From the NCBI GenBank assembly GCA_048267965.1, contig JBLWWK010000002.1, positions 248,001 to 312,000 of the forward strand: a DNA stretch of 64,000 bases. The letters run 5' to 3'. This DNA comes from GCA-2705995 sp048267965 (GTDB lineage: Bacteria > Bacteroidota > Bacteroidia > Flavobacteriales_G > Salibacteraceae). Both the position numbers and the translations under genes were made by a program. The notes under the pieces were generated by a model, which made no database searches, had not been told where the DNA came from, and worked only from the letters and a program-made list of their open reading frames with translations. Position 1 is the stretch's first letter. Each line of letters opens with the position of its first letter. Below, piece by piece: positions 35,806-44,878 of the stretch.

Positions 35806-37635
35806 ATGCGGATTCTATTTTTCACTTCTCTTCTCTCGCTTTTCAGCACTCTAGGCTTTTCTCAAACCAACTATTGGCAGCAAGAAGCTCATTATCAAAT
35901 CGATGTTGATTTCGACATTACCAACCACCAATTCAATGGGCAGCAAACCATCACCTACATTAACCACTCGCCAGACACCTTAGAAAAAGTATTTATTCAC
36001 CTCTATTTCAACGCTTTTCAACCTGGAAGCGCCATGGATGTTCGTTCAAGAAACATCAAAGATCCTGATAAACGCGTGGGTTCAAGAATTGCTGAACTTA
36101 AACCCAACGAAATCGGGTTCCATCAGGTAAAATCACTTACCCAAAACGCTGATTCGCTATCGTTTCATGTAGAAGGAACCGTACTCGAAGCTCAATTGAG
36201 CCAAGCATTAAAACCGGGAGACACCGCATCTTTTGAACTCTCTTACCACAGCCAAGTGCCAGTGCAAATCAGAAGGTCAGGCCGAAACAATAAAGAAGGT
36301 ATTGAATATACCATGACGCAATGGTATCCGAAAATGGCAGAATACGATAAGCACGGCTGGCACGCTACACCTTACATCGGGCGAGAGTTTCACGGAGTTT
36401 TCGGAACCTTCGATGTGAAAATCAATATCGACAAAAACTATGTATTGGCAGGAACCGGTACCGTTCAAAACAAACAAGCTGTTGGGCACGGATACCAAGA
36501 CCCAGATACTCCGTTAGAACCTGTAAATGGCGAAAAACTAACTTGGCATTTCAAAGCCGAAAATGTTCACGATTTTGCTTGGGCAGCCGATCCCGATTAT
36601 CAACACGATGAATACAGAATTGTTGGTGGCCCCACTATCCGTTTTTTCTACCAAACCGATACACTTGCCGATCAATGGAAAAAAATTCAACCTCAAGTAG
36701 CTGAATTATTCGAGGTAATGAGCGCCAAATTTGGTGAATATCCTTATCCTGAGTTTTCAGTAATTCAAGGAGGTGATGGTGGCATGGAATACCCGACTTG
36801 CACCATGATTGTTGGGCACGGTTCCTACAAAGGCAAATTAGGCCTTATTGCTCACGAAGCTTTTCACAATTGGTACTATGGCGTTTTGGCGAGTAACGAG
36901 TCGAAATACCCTTGGATGGACGAAGGTTTTACTTCGTATACCGAGCACATTGTAATGGATTCTGTTTTAAGAGAAGGCAGTAAAAATCCGTTAGAAGGCT
37001 ACTACAAAACATACAGAAGGTTTAGCCAATCGCCTTTGCACGAGCCCATGTCTACGCACGCAGATCATTTCAACACCAATGCTGCTTACAGCATTTCTAG
37101 CTATGTAAAAGGTGCCGTTTTCTTGCATCAGTTGAGCTACATTGTGGGTGACTCTGTATTCTCTACTGGTATGAAAAAGTACTTTAATCAATGGAAATTT
37201 AAACATCCAGATCCAGACGATTTTAAGCGCGTAATGGAAAAAGTGAGCGGTTTAGAGCTCGACTGGTACCTAGAAAACTGGGTAAATACCACCAAAACCA
37301 TCGATTACGGTGTTTCTGATTTAAAAAAGCGTAAAAAACAGACCGATATTGTGTTAACCAATCACGGTACTTTCCCCATGCCTGTTGAAGTTGAAGTAAA
37401 CTACACCGATGGGTCAAAAGAGCGTTTTTACATCCCTATTGCCATATTGAGGGGCGAAAAAACATTTAAAACGAACAATTCCCATACCCTGCTACCCGAT
37501 TGGAATTGGACCGCTCCAGAATATGTATTTACAATAGATAGAAAATTAAAAGAAATACAATCTGTAACCCTCGACCCCACCGGGCGTGTAGCAGATGTTC
37601 AACTTGAAAACAACACATTCAACGCTGAGAAATGA
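35806..37635 (+). CDS. M1-family metallopeptidase, secreted
   Basis: The 609-residue gluzincin has a signal peptide (MRILFFTSLLSLFSTLGFSQ), an N-terminal beta domain, catalytic HEAFHNWYYG with the third zinc ligand in DEGFTSY, and a C-terminal beta domain. It differs from the M1 peptidase at 14592 in motif detail and lacks the strict GGMEN (it has GGMEYPT), as in the Bacteroidota secreted M1 subgroup. It probably cleaves peptides in the periplasm. TATTTTCG at 35779 lies 19 bases before the ATG. It overlaps the next gene by 4 bases. Confidence 0.93.
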   Translation: MRILFFTSLLSLFSTLGFSQTNYWQQEAHYQIDVDFDITNHQFNGQQTITYINHSPDTLEKVFIHLYFNAFQPGSAMDVRSRNIKDPDKRVGSRIAELKPNEIGFHQVKSLTQNADSLSFHVEGTVLEAQLSQALKPGDTASFELSYHSQVPVQIRRSGRNNKEGIEYTMTQWYPKMAEYDKHGWHATPYIGREFHGVFGTFDVKINIDKNYVLAGTGTVQNKQAVGHGYQDPDTPLEPVNGEKLTWHFKAENVHDFAWAADPDYQHDEYRIVGGPTIRFFYQTDTLADQWKKIQPQVAELFEVMSAKFGEYPYPEFSVIQGGDGGMEYPTCTMIVGHGSYKGKLGLIAHEAFHNWYYGVLASNESKYPWMDEGFTSYTEHIVMDSVLREGSKNPLEGYYKTYRRFSQSPLHEPMSTHADHFNTNAAYSISSYVKGAVFLHQLSYIVGDSVFSTGMKKYFNQWKFKHPDPDDFKRVMEKVSGLELDWYLENWVNTTKTIDYGVSDLKKRKKQTDIVLTNHGTFPMPVEVEVNYTDGSKERFYIPIAILRGEKTFKTNNSHTLLPDWNWTAPEYVFTIDRKLKEIQSVTLDPTGRVADVQLENNTFNAEK

Positions 37636-38147
37636 GAAATAAAAAGGTCACCATAATTGTAAGCATTGTTGCCCTTGCTGCCTTTGTTTTGCTTTTATTA
37701 AAACCAGGTGCTAATGAGCCTTCGAAAACGCTACCGAAACCGAATAACAAAGAAGTAGTCGAGTTTCAAAAAGAGGGAGCGCTCTGGTTTATTAACGATG
37801 GAGATACTATTAAAACCATCGATTTGGAATTTGCTATCAGCCAATACGAAATCACCAAAGGCTTAATGGACAGGCGAGTAATGAAAGAAGACCAAGGCAT
37901 GTTGTTTATTTTTAACCGGATGGAACCGCGTTCTTTCTGGATGAAAAACACTCCTTTAAGTCTGGATATCCTGTTTATTACCGACAAATTAGAAGTAGAG
38001 TCAATTCAGAAAAACACCGAGCCTTACTCCCAAGCTTCTATCCCATCGAAAGGGTTAGCTCAGTATGTGTTAGAGGTAAATGCCGGCTTTTCTGATAAAT
38101 ATGGTATAACGGAAGGAACGCAAATCGCCTTCGAAGCCATGAAATAA
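37632..38147 (+). CDS. DUF192 protein, membrane-anchored
   Basis: The 171-residue protein has an N-terminal hydrophobic anchor (VTIIVSIVALAAFVLLLL) and a DUF192 domain from about residue 65: KGLMDRRVMKEDQGMLFIF, SFWMKNTPLSLDILFI and QYVLEVNAGF. DUF192 is a small beta-sheet domain of uncertain function, found beside exported enzymes and surface proteins. It is translationally coupled to the M1 peptidase by an ATGA overlap. Confidence 0.92.
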   Translation: MRNKKVTIIVSIVALAAFVLLLLKPGANEPSKTLPKPNNKEVVEFQKEGALWFINDGDTIKTIDLEFAISQYEITKGLMDRRVMKEDQGMLFIFNRMEPRSFWMKNTPLSLDILFITDKLEVESIQKNTEPYSQASIPSKGLAQYVLEVNAGFSDKYGITEGTQIAFEAMK

Positions 38148-38169
38148 CAAACACCAAAAACTCAACTGA

Positions 38170-38844
38170 ATGAAAACGATACCGGTACTTCTCGCTGTGC
38201 TCTTCTCTTCACTGTGCTTTTCAATAGCTGAAGCGCAAAAAAGCAAAATCAACGCCTTAACAGAAGAAACTCAGTTAATGAGCAACGATGACGATAAAAT
38301 GCGTCTCGTCTGGTGGATTCCGAATGAGTTTTGGTTAACAGCTTTTGAAGACGAAGAAAGCATGTCTCCAGAAAAGGTAGAGCAATTCATCGCCCTTTTT
38401 GACGATTTTTCTGTTTTTGCTGTGGCAGATGGAGATATCAGCGCTTTTGGTAGCGTAACTTACCAACCCAAAGAAGCGGTACTTAATTCTACTTACATTT
38501 TTAAAGATGGCAAAGAACACCAACCACTAACAGAAGATGAAGTAAACGCAGATGTTAAAATAGTTTTAGGAATGCTAAAACCAGTGCTCTCTAATATGCT
38601 CGGCAACATGGGCGAAAACATTCATTTTATACTCTTTAAAGGTTACACGAATAAAAACAAGCGCTTTATTGAACCGTTAGAAGACGATGATTTTCTCGTT
38701 TTTGTAGGTGGCGAAAAATTTGAATACAATTTACCCATTGGCGCGCTAATGCCCTCTAAAACATGCCCTAACCACGCAGAAGAAATGCGCGGATCTTGGA
38801 ATTTTTGTCCTTTTAGCGGCTCTCAGTTAGTGCTCATAAAATAA
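38170..38844 (+). CDS. Exported protein of unknown function
   Basis: The 224-residue protein has a clear signal peptide (MKTIPVLLAVLFSSLCFSIA, cleaved near AEAQ). The mature part is acidic and has no motif I recognise. It begins with a tryptophan-rich piece (RLVWWIPNEFWLTAF) and ends with paired cysteines (CPNHAEEMRGSWNFCPFSG), which could bind metal or form a disulfide. It lies 22 bases after the DUF192 gene, probably the end of the same transcript. Confidence 0.75.
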   Translation: MKTIPVLLAVLFSSLCFSIAEAQKSKINALTEETQLMSNDDDKMRLVWWIPNEFWLTAFEDEESMSPEKVEQFIALFDDFSVFAVADGDISAFGSVTYQPKEAVLNSTYIFKDGKEHQPLTEDEVNADVKIVLGMLKPVLSNMLGNMGENIHFILFKGYTNKNKRFIEPLEDDDFLVFVGGEKFEYNLPIGALMPSKTCPNHAEEMRGSWNFCPFSGSQLVLIK

Positions 38845-38878
38845 TTGGCACAAGGGGTTTCTCTACAAAAAGTATTAA

Positions 38879-38893
38879 TTCCCCATATTGGGA
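38879..38893. promoter_or_regulatory. Inverted repeat upstream of the NtrC-type regulator gene
   Basis: TTCCC and GGGAA face each other across five bases, nine bases upstream of the -7 element at 38902. It is a possible operator, but short enough that chance cannot be excluded. Confidence 0.3.
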
Positions 38894-38901
38894 AAATTAT
38901 A

Positions 38902-38909
38902 TACTTTTG
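38902..38909 (+). promoter_or_regulatory. -7 element of the regulator/exopolysaccharide locus
   Basis: TACTTTTG matches TAnnTTTG and lies 36 bases before the ATG at 38946. The nearest upstream TTG is only 11 bases away, so -33 is not matched. This is the best visible promoter for the regulatory genes that open the locus. Confidence 0.45.
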
Positions 38910-38945
38910 ATAAACACTTTCTCAATTCGGAAACACCCTTAATCT

Positions 38946-40298
38946 ATGGCTCAAAAAGATAATCTCAAAATTTTCGTAGTTGAAGACGATGAATGGTACT
39001 GCGACTTTTTAGAGTATAATCTCAAACTAAACGAAGACAACTCTGTAAAAAAGTTTTACAACGCTAAAGAGTTTCTGAATCACCTCCACGAAAATCCAGA
39101 TGTAATTACACTTGATTATAGCCTTCCTGATATGGATGGTGAGCAAGTGCTCCAAAAAATCATGGATTACAATAAAGACATTCAAGTTATTGTAATTTCT
39201 GGCCAAGAAGATATTAGCACGGCCGTTCAACTTTTGAAAGAAGGAGCCTACGATTACATTGTTAAAAACGAAGAAACCAGAGATCGATTATTCAATCTTC
39301 TCAACAATATTCGCAAGAATAAACAGCTAAGAAACGAGATTTCTCAGCTGCAAGAAGAGGTGGGTAAAAAATACGATTTCAGCAATACCATTGTTGGTAA
39401 CAGCCCAGCTATTAAGAAAACCTTTAGCTTGGTAGAAAAAGCTTGCCAAAGTAAAATTACCGTTTCTATCACCGGTGAAACTGGAACGGGTAAAGAAGTG
39501 GTTGCCAAATCTATTCACTATAATTCTGGTCGTAAAAAGAAACCGTTTGTTCCTGTAAACATCACAGCCATTCCTTCAGAATTGATCGAAAGCGAATTAT
39601 TTGGTCACGAAAAAGGCGCTTTTACAGGGGCAAGTTCTCGAAGAATTGGAAAATTCGAAGAGGCTTCTGGTGGAACCTTGTTTTTAGATGAAATTGGCGA
39701 AATGGACATCAGCTTACAGGCTAAGCTGTTACGCGTTTTACAAGAACGGGAACTTACACGTGTTGGGGGCAACAAAACCATACCAATCGATGTGCGCGTT
39801 ATTTGTGCCACCCACAGAAACCTAGCCGATGAAGTAAAAAATGGCACCTTTAGAGAAGATTTATACTATCGTTTATTGGGTTTACCCATTCAACTCCCAC
39901 CACTGAGGGAGCGCGGCAACGACATTATCCAAATTGCCGAATACTTTGTAAAAGGATACTGCAAAGAAAATGAAGTTCCGATGATTTCTATTGGCTCGAG
40001 CGCTAAAAACAAATTGCTTAAATATCCATTCCCTGGTAATGTGCGAGAGTTAAAAGCTGTAATGGAACTAGCCTGTGTAATGGCAGATAACAACGAAATT
40101 TCTGATAGTAATATCATTTTCAATTCATCCAATTCAATGCAAGACATTATGATGAAAGAAATGACGTTGAGAGAATACACTACAAAGATTATAAAAACGT
40201 ACCTCGAAAAATACGATGACAACGTAATCAAAGTGGCGAAAAAACTCGACATTGGTAAATCTACCATTTACCGAATGATGCAGAATAACGAACTCTAA
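38946..40298 (+). CDS. Sigma-54-dependent response regulator (NtrC class)
   Basis: The 450-residue protein has three domains: a receiver (1-~125) with acidic pair VVEDDEW and phospho-acceptor Asp57 in LDYSLPDMDG; an AAA+ domain (~140-380) with Walker A GETGTGKE near residue 177, the sigma-54 contact loop GAFTGA near 224 and GGTLFLDEIGEM; and a C-terminal Fis-type helix-turn-helix (IKVAKKLDIGKSTIYRMM). It activates sigma-54 promoters when phosphorylated. It heads a run HPt - receiver - polysaccharide genes, so it probably controls that locus. No cognate histidine kinase is in the window. Confidence 0.95.
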   Translation: MAQKDNLKIFVVEDDEWYCDFLEYNLKLNEDNSVKKFYNAKEFLNHLHENPDVITLDYSLPDMDGEQVLQKIMDYNKDIQVIVISGQEDISTAVQLLKEGAYDYIVKNEETRDRLFNLLNNIRKNKQLRNEISQLQEEVGKKYDFSNTIVGNSPAIKKTFSLVEKACQSKITVSITGETGTGKEVVAKSIHYNSGRKKKPFVPVNITAIPSELIESELFGHEKGAFTGASSRRIGKFEEASGGTLFLDEIGEMDISLQAKLLRVLQERELTRVGGNKTIPIDVRVICATHRNLADEVKNGTFREDLYYRLLGLPIQLPPLRERGNDIIQIAEYFVKGYCKENEVPMISIGSSAKNKLLKYPFPGNVRELKAVMELACVMADNNEISDSNIIFNSSNSMQDIMMKEMTLREYTTKIIKTYLEKYDDNVIKVAKKLDIGKSTIYRMMQNNEL

Positions 40299-40308
40299 CT
40301 ACCCCTTC

Positions 40309-40653
40309 ATGGAAAACCCTAAACAGTTTTACGACCTCGAAGTATTGCGCAAACAGCTCAATAATGACGAAAGTTTTGTTCAACACATGATTAAAAGTTA
40401 TGTAGAAAAAACACCCAGTCAAGTAGATGAATTGGAAAATGCCGCAAAAACGGGAGACGGGATCCTACTAGGGAAATTAGCCCATAAGCTAAAATCACCC
40501 GCTAAAATGATGGGTATGAAGCAGGTAGCCGAAACCCTCTTTGAAATCGAACAACAAACGAAAGAAAATAAAGACGCGCAAACGCTACTTTCTAAAACAG
40601 AAGCAGTAAGCAATATCATTCGTTCTGTTATTGATGATTTAAAGCAATTTTAA
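40309..40653 (+). CDS. Histidine phosphotransfer (HPt) protein
   Basis: The 114-residue stand-alone HPt helical bundle has phospho-accepting His59 in LAHKLKSPAKMMGM. It would relay phosphate between a hybrid kinase and receivers such as the regulator 11 bases upstream and the receiver downstream. A second HPt gene stands at 58614 at the other end of the locus. Confidence 0.9.
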   Translation: MENPKQFYDLEVLRKQLNNDESFVQHMIKSYVEKTPSQVDELENAAKTGDGILLGKLAHKLKSPAKMMGMKQVAETLFEIEQQTKENKDAQTLLSKTEAVSNIIRSVIDDLKQF

Positions 40654-40746
40654 AAGCTTATTAGCAAAATTCTATATAATTTGTAGACTGCTAAGAAGAA
40701 ATACCTACCAACTAATTTTTGTTCTACAAACGCAAGAAGGCCAACC

Positions 40747-41130
40747 ATGAAGAAAAAGCTACTCGCAGTTGATGATGAAAAGTCAATCTTAATGATTCTT
40801 GATTTCGTCTTTGGTAAAAAGTATGAAGTAACCCAAAAAAACAACGGCAAAGAAGCCCTCACTTGGATGCAAGAAGGCAACATCCCAGATGTAATAATTG
40901 CCGACTTAAACATGCCAGAACTTGACGGTTTTGAGTTTATAGAACAAGTGAGATCAAGCGGTTTTTACAGAAACATTCCGCTTATTATGCTCTCTGGTAA
41001 CGAAAGCACCCAAGATAAAATCAAAGCCCTAAAAAATGGCGCAGACGATTATCTGGTTAAACCTTTTAACCCAGAAGAACTAGAAGCTAGAATCGATAAC
41101 ATTTTCAGAATTATCAACCGCTCTGTATAA
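40747..41130 (+). CDS. Single-domain response regulator (CheY-like)
   Basis: The 127-residue protein is only a receiver: acidic pair AVDDEKS, phospho-acceptor Asp53 in IIADLNMPELDG, switch residue in MLSGNES and lysine in LVKPFNPEEL. With no output domain it must act by protein contact, perhaps on the next protein, whose N-terminus is receiver-like and whose start abuts the stop of this gene. Confidence 0.92.
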   Translation: MKKKLLAVDDEKSILMILDFVFGKKYEVTQKNNGKEALTWMQEGNIPDVIIADLNMPELDGFEFIEQVRSSGFYRNIPLIMLSGNESTQDKIKALKNGADDYLVKPFNPEELEARIDNIFRIINRSV

Positions 41131-42353
41131 TGCCAAACAGCAAAATTATAGCCTTTCTCAACTACAAAAACGATACGGTTTACGAATTCTTAGAAGAGTT
41201 TAGAAACGAACGCGTTTTAATGTTTGAAAACGGTTTTGAATATTACCAATGGATTGAAGCATCTAAAAAAGGAGCTGACGTAATTATCGCTAAAGGTCGT
41301 TACAACAGCCCTAATTGCAAAGGCTTGCTCACCAAGCTAAAAGCAGATAATATGCTGAAAAACATACCCATTATTTTTATTCTTGATAAAATCACGCCTC
41401 AGATTATTCAAGAGGCGCATAAAGATGGAGTTACTGAAATTTTCGATGTAGACTCTTCAACTGAAGACATCTCTCGCAGAATAAAATTTATTCTGAATAA
41501 TCCGGTAAAACGCACCAACAAGCCCAGAGTATCGCAAAAATACCAGTACAAAACGCCATTAAGCAAACGGCTGTTCGATATTGTATTTTCTCTGTTTGCC
41601 CTCACACTTTTATCGCCCCTCTTTTTACTCGTGGCCATCTTAATTCGGCTCGAAAGTAAAGGCCCTATCTTTTACTATTCTATGCGGGTAGGAACCGGTT
41701 ACAACATCTTTAAATTCTACAAATTCAGATCGATGTACACAGGTGCTGATGCCAAACTAAAAGAACTGGCACACCTAAACCAATACAAGGCAGATAAAGA
41801 AGAAGCTGAAGAAAAAGCAGAAGAAAATCCCGTAGAATCTATTCAAGAAGATCGCAGCATTAATTCCAGCGAAGAAATTATAGAAGTAACTTCTAGAATC
41901 AATAAAGACGATCAGCAAGTACTCTATATGGACGGAAAAGCCATTACAGAAGAAGAATACAGCGTAATTAAAAAGGCCCAAGAAGCCGGTACCTTTATCA
42001 AAATTAAAAACGACCCGAGAATTACCAAAGTGGGTAAAATCATTCGAAACACAAGTATCGATGAGCTCCCGCAACTGTTTAACGTTCTCAAAGGGGATAT
42101 GTCTATTGTAGGAAACCGACCTCTTCCGCTTTACGAAGCCGAAAAACTAACAACAGATCGTTTCAGTTTACGCTTTATGGCTCCTGCCGGAATCACCGGA
42201 TTGTGGCAAGTTTCTAAACGTGGAAAAGGCGAAATGAGCGAAGAAGAACGCATGCAACTCGATAACGATTATGCTAAAAACGTATCTCTTTGGAACGATA
42301 TTAAACTCATTATGAGAACTATTCCTGCATTGCTTCAAAAAGAAAATGTATAA
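41130..42353 (+). CDS. Initiating sugar-phosphate transferase with degenerate receiver domain
   Basis: The protein has 407 residues. The C-terminal part (~138-407) is a WbaP/PglC-type bacterial sugar transferase that loads the first sugar phosphate onto undecaprenyl phosphate: one membrane hairpin (LFDIVFSLFALTLLSPLFLL), KFYKFRSM, and DELPQLFNVLKGDMSIVGNR. Residues 1-~125 look like a receiver in which the phospho-acceptor position is Lys55 (VIIAKGRYNS) and the acidic pair is missing, so it cannot be phosphorylated normally. A ~60-residue acidic insert (KADKEEAEEKAEEN) follows FRSMYTGAD. Overlaps the receiver gene by one base; probably regulated through it. Confidence 0.9.
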   Translation: MPNSKIIAFLNYKNDTVYEFLEEFRNERVLMFENGFEYYQWIEASKKGADVIIAKGRYNSPNCKGLLTKLKADNMLKNIPIIFILDKITPQIIQEAHKDGVTEIFDVDSSTEDISRRIKFILNNPVKRTNKPRVSQKYQYKTPLSKRLFDIVFSLFALTLLSPLFLLVAILIRLESKGPIFYYSMRVGTGYNIFKFYKFRSMYTGADAKLKELAHLNQYKADKEEAEEKAEENPVESIQEDRSINSSEEIIEVTSRINKDDQQVLYMDGKAITEEEYSVIKKAQEAGTFIKIKNDPRITKVGKIIRNTSIDELPQLFNVLKGDMSIVGNRPLPLYEAEKLTTDRFSLRFMAPAGITGLWQVSKRGKGEMSEEERMQLDNDYAKNVSLWNDIKLIMRTIPALLQKENV

Positions 42354-42358
42354 ATCGC

Positions 42359-43558
42359 GTGCTAACCAACAGAAACATTCTTTGTCTATCCAATCCCACT
42401 TGGGAAGGAGATTACGCTAAAACCATTGTTGAGCTTATGTCGGTGGCGGCAGAGACAAACAAGGTTCTCTATGTCGACTATCAGTTTACATTAAAAGACC
42501 TCATTTTTACTTTTTTGGGTAAAAATAATGCCCCATGGAAAAGAATGTTGCGTCTAAAAAAACCGCTTAGAAAAATTCAGCTTTCAGATAAGCATTCGGT
42601 ATACGTTCTTACGCCTCCTACCATCTTAACTATCAACTTTTTAAAAGATGGTTGGCTGTACCGAAAACTGCTTAAATTCAATGCATCAATTGTTAAAAAT
42701 TCCATCAATAAAGCCATTTCTGAGCTAAAAATGGAAAACGATTTAATCACTATTGATGCGTTTAATCCTGGTATGGGCTTGTATAACATTGGCAAATTCA
42801 ACGAGAATCTTCACCTCTACCATTGTTACGATGAAATAGGTGCTGCTGTTTGGGCCGGTGATCACGGTGCCGATTTAGAAGAAGAATATATGCCAGAAGT
42901 AGATGGCATTATTTGCACCAGCAAAGGACTTTATCACAACAAAAAAGAATTCAACAAAAAAACCTTCTTGGTACAAAATGGTGTCAATTTCGATTTGTTT
43001 CACCAAGGTTTTAATAACAACTTACAAACACAGCAAAAGGTAGTTGGCTACATCGGAAGCATCGATGATCGCATCGATTACGATTTAATGCAACACTTGT
43101 TTAAAACCTTTAGCCACTACGAATTTCACTTTGTTGGTCGTTGTAATTACCCCGAAGGACAACAAATTTTAGAGAAATACAGCAACGTAAAACTGTTAGG
43201 TTCTAAGCAAGTGAAAGAGCTACCAAGTGTGCTTAAAACTTTTCATGCTGGCCTGATTCCTTTCGTTGAAAACGATTTCACTAAAGGCATTTATCCGTTG
43301 AAAATCAATGAATACTTAGCAGCTGGCATTCCAGTTGTGCTTACCCGTTTTAGCGACATGTCAGAATTCGAAGAAATTGCAGCTATTTGCGACTCTACCG
43401 AAGAATTTTCGCAAGCTTTATCTACGCAAATCGAAACCGACTCGCTTGAAAAAAGACAACAACGGGTAGATATTGCCAAAACCAATTCTTGGCCCGGAAG
43501 ATGGCAAGAAATTGAGCAAATAATTGTTGATCTCGAAAGAGAAAAAGCCCTTATTTAA
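42359..43558 (+). CDS. Glycosyltransferase, GT1/GT4-like
   Basis: The 399-residue protein has a GT-B-like form. The N-terminal region contains LSNPTWEGDYAKTIVELM. The C-terminal nucleotide-sugar site is EYLAAGIPVVLTRFSDM, after VGYIGSIDDRIDYDLM. GTG start, five bases after the sugar transferase stop. It probably adds the second or a later sugar to the lipid-linked unit on the cytoplasmic side. Donor and acceptor are unknown. Confidence 0.85.
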   Translation: MLTNRNILCLSNPTWEGDYAKTIVELMSVAAETNKVLYVDYQFTLKDLIFTFLGKNNAPWKRMLRLKKPLRKIQLSDKHSVYVLTPPTILTINFLKDGWLYRKLLKFNASIVKNSINKAISELKMENDLITIDAFNPGMGLYNIGKFNENLHLYHCYDEIGAAVWAGDHGADLEEEYMPEVDGIICTSKGLYHNKKEFNKKTFLVQNGVNFDLFHQGFNNNLQTQQKVVGYIGSIDDRIDYDLMQHLFKTFSHYEFHFVGRCNYPEGQQILEKYSNVKLLGSKQVKELPSVLKTFHAGLIPFVENDFTKGIYPLKINEYLAAGIPVVLTRFSDMSEFEEIAAICDSTEEFSQALSTQIETDSLEKRQQRVDIAKTNSWPGRWQEIEQIIVDLEREKALI

Positions 43559-43564
43559 CCGCGT

Positions 43565-44875
43565 ATGAATATCAAGAAAATTTTAAAAAGCGATAGCGCT
43601 TGGTCGCTAGCCGGCAACTTGGTGATGTCTGGTCTTGGCTTTTTAAATTTCTTTTTATTGGCTCGTATTCTTACCAAAATCCAATTCGGAGAGTGGGTTT
43701 TTTACCTCACATTGGTGGGCTTGTTCGATATGATTCGCGCAGGTTTTCTTCGCACTCCTTTGATTAGAAACATCTTCGAAGATGAAAAAAGAGTCATCGG
43801 ATCTGCTTGGGCTATTGCTTCCATTTTTTCTGTTATCATACTTGTAGGAACCGCGTTCCTACTCTTTGTGTTCCCTGATTTCACCAAAACCGCCAAACTC
43901 GAATTATTCGCCTACTGGATGGGAGGCTTGAGCTTAGCTTCTTTACCTACTTTTTTCACGTTTTGGATTCAACAAGCTAAATCGAGGTTCGATTTAATTT
44001 TGACCAATCGGTTCATACAGTTATTACCCTACACAGCTTGCTTAGCCTATATTTTCTTTACCAACTACGAAGTTACACTCTCAGAAATTGCACTTATCCA
44101 TTTAGTTACTAACGGTTTTGCCGGAATTATTGCTATTCTTTTTGGTTGGAGCGGTATTCAGCACTTTTTCCATTTTTCTAAAGAATGGATGCTGACCATT
44201 TACCGCTTTGGCAGGTTTACAGTAGGCTCAGTAATAGGCACCAATTTGCTCAAAAGCTCAGACACTTTTATTATCAATTATTTTTTAGGCCCTTCTTCAT
44301 TAGCCGTTTATTCTATTGCCAATAAAGTGATCGAGATTTTAGAAATTCCGATCAGAAGTTTTGTAGCCACTATTTTACCAAAAATGGCGAAAAGCCATGC
44401 TAACAACGAACCTTCATCGGTTATTGCACAGTTGTACACCAAAAATGTAGGCTTCTTAACGGTGGCGCTCATCCCGGTATTAATCGGTATCTTTTTATTT
44501 GCAGATGTAGTAGTGGTTCTAATTGGGGGTGAAGGCTATGCCGATGCAGGTTTAATACTCCGCATTTTTGTGGTGTATGGTTTGTTTTTAACCGTAGACA
44601 GGTTTACGGGCATCACCCTAGACGCCATTAACCAGCCACAACACAACTTTATAAAGATGATTGCGATGGTTGTTGCCAACGTAGTTTTCGACTTAATTGC
44701 CGTATATACCATAGGTACGTTATGGAGTATTTCAGTGGTAACCATACTTACCATTCTCACCGGTGTTATAGTCGGAAACAACTACTTGAAAAAGCAAATC
44801 GATATTCAATACGGATCTATTCTCAAAGATGGATTTGATTTTTGGAAAGGTGTTATTCAACAAAAACTTAAATAA
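43565..44875 (+). CDS. Polysaccharide flippase, Wzx-like
   Basis: This 436-residue integral membrane protein of the MATE/MVF superfamily has about 12 hydrophobic segments and starts SAWSLAGNLVMSGLGFLNFF. GPSSLAVYSIANKVIEILEI is typical of oligosaccharide flippases, which move undecaprenyl-linked repeat units to the periplasmic face. It lies between a glycosyltransferase and the sulfotransferase, spaced 6 and 3 bases. An 8-bp inverted repeat, GTAGGAAC with GTTCCTAC across three bases, is inside the gene at 43844. Confidence 0.92.
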   Translation: MNIKKILKSDSAWSLAGNLVMSGLGFLNFFLLARILTKIQFGEWVFYLTLVGLFDMIRAGFLRTPLIRNIFEDEKRVIGSAWAIASIFSVIILVGTAFLLFVFPDFTKTAKLELFAYWMGGLSLASLPTFFTFWIQQAKSRFDLILTNRFIQLLPYTACLAYIFFTNYEVTLSEIALIHLVTNGFAGIIAILFGWSGIQHFFHFSKEWMLTIYRFGRFTVGSVIGTNLLKSSDTFIINYFLGPSSLAVYSIANKVIEILEIPIRSFVATILPKMAKSHANNEPSSVIAQLYTKNVGFLTVALIPVLIGIFLFADVVVVLIGGEGYADAGLILRIFVVYGLFLTVDRFTGITLDAINQPQHNFIKMIAMVVANVVFDLIAVYTIGTLWSISVVTILTILTGVIVGNNYLKKQIDIQYGSILKDGFDFWKGVIQQKLK

Positions 44876-44878
44876 AGG

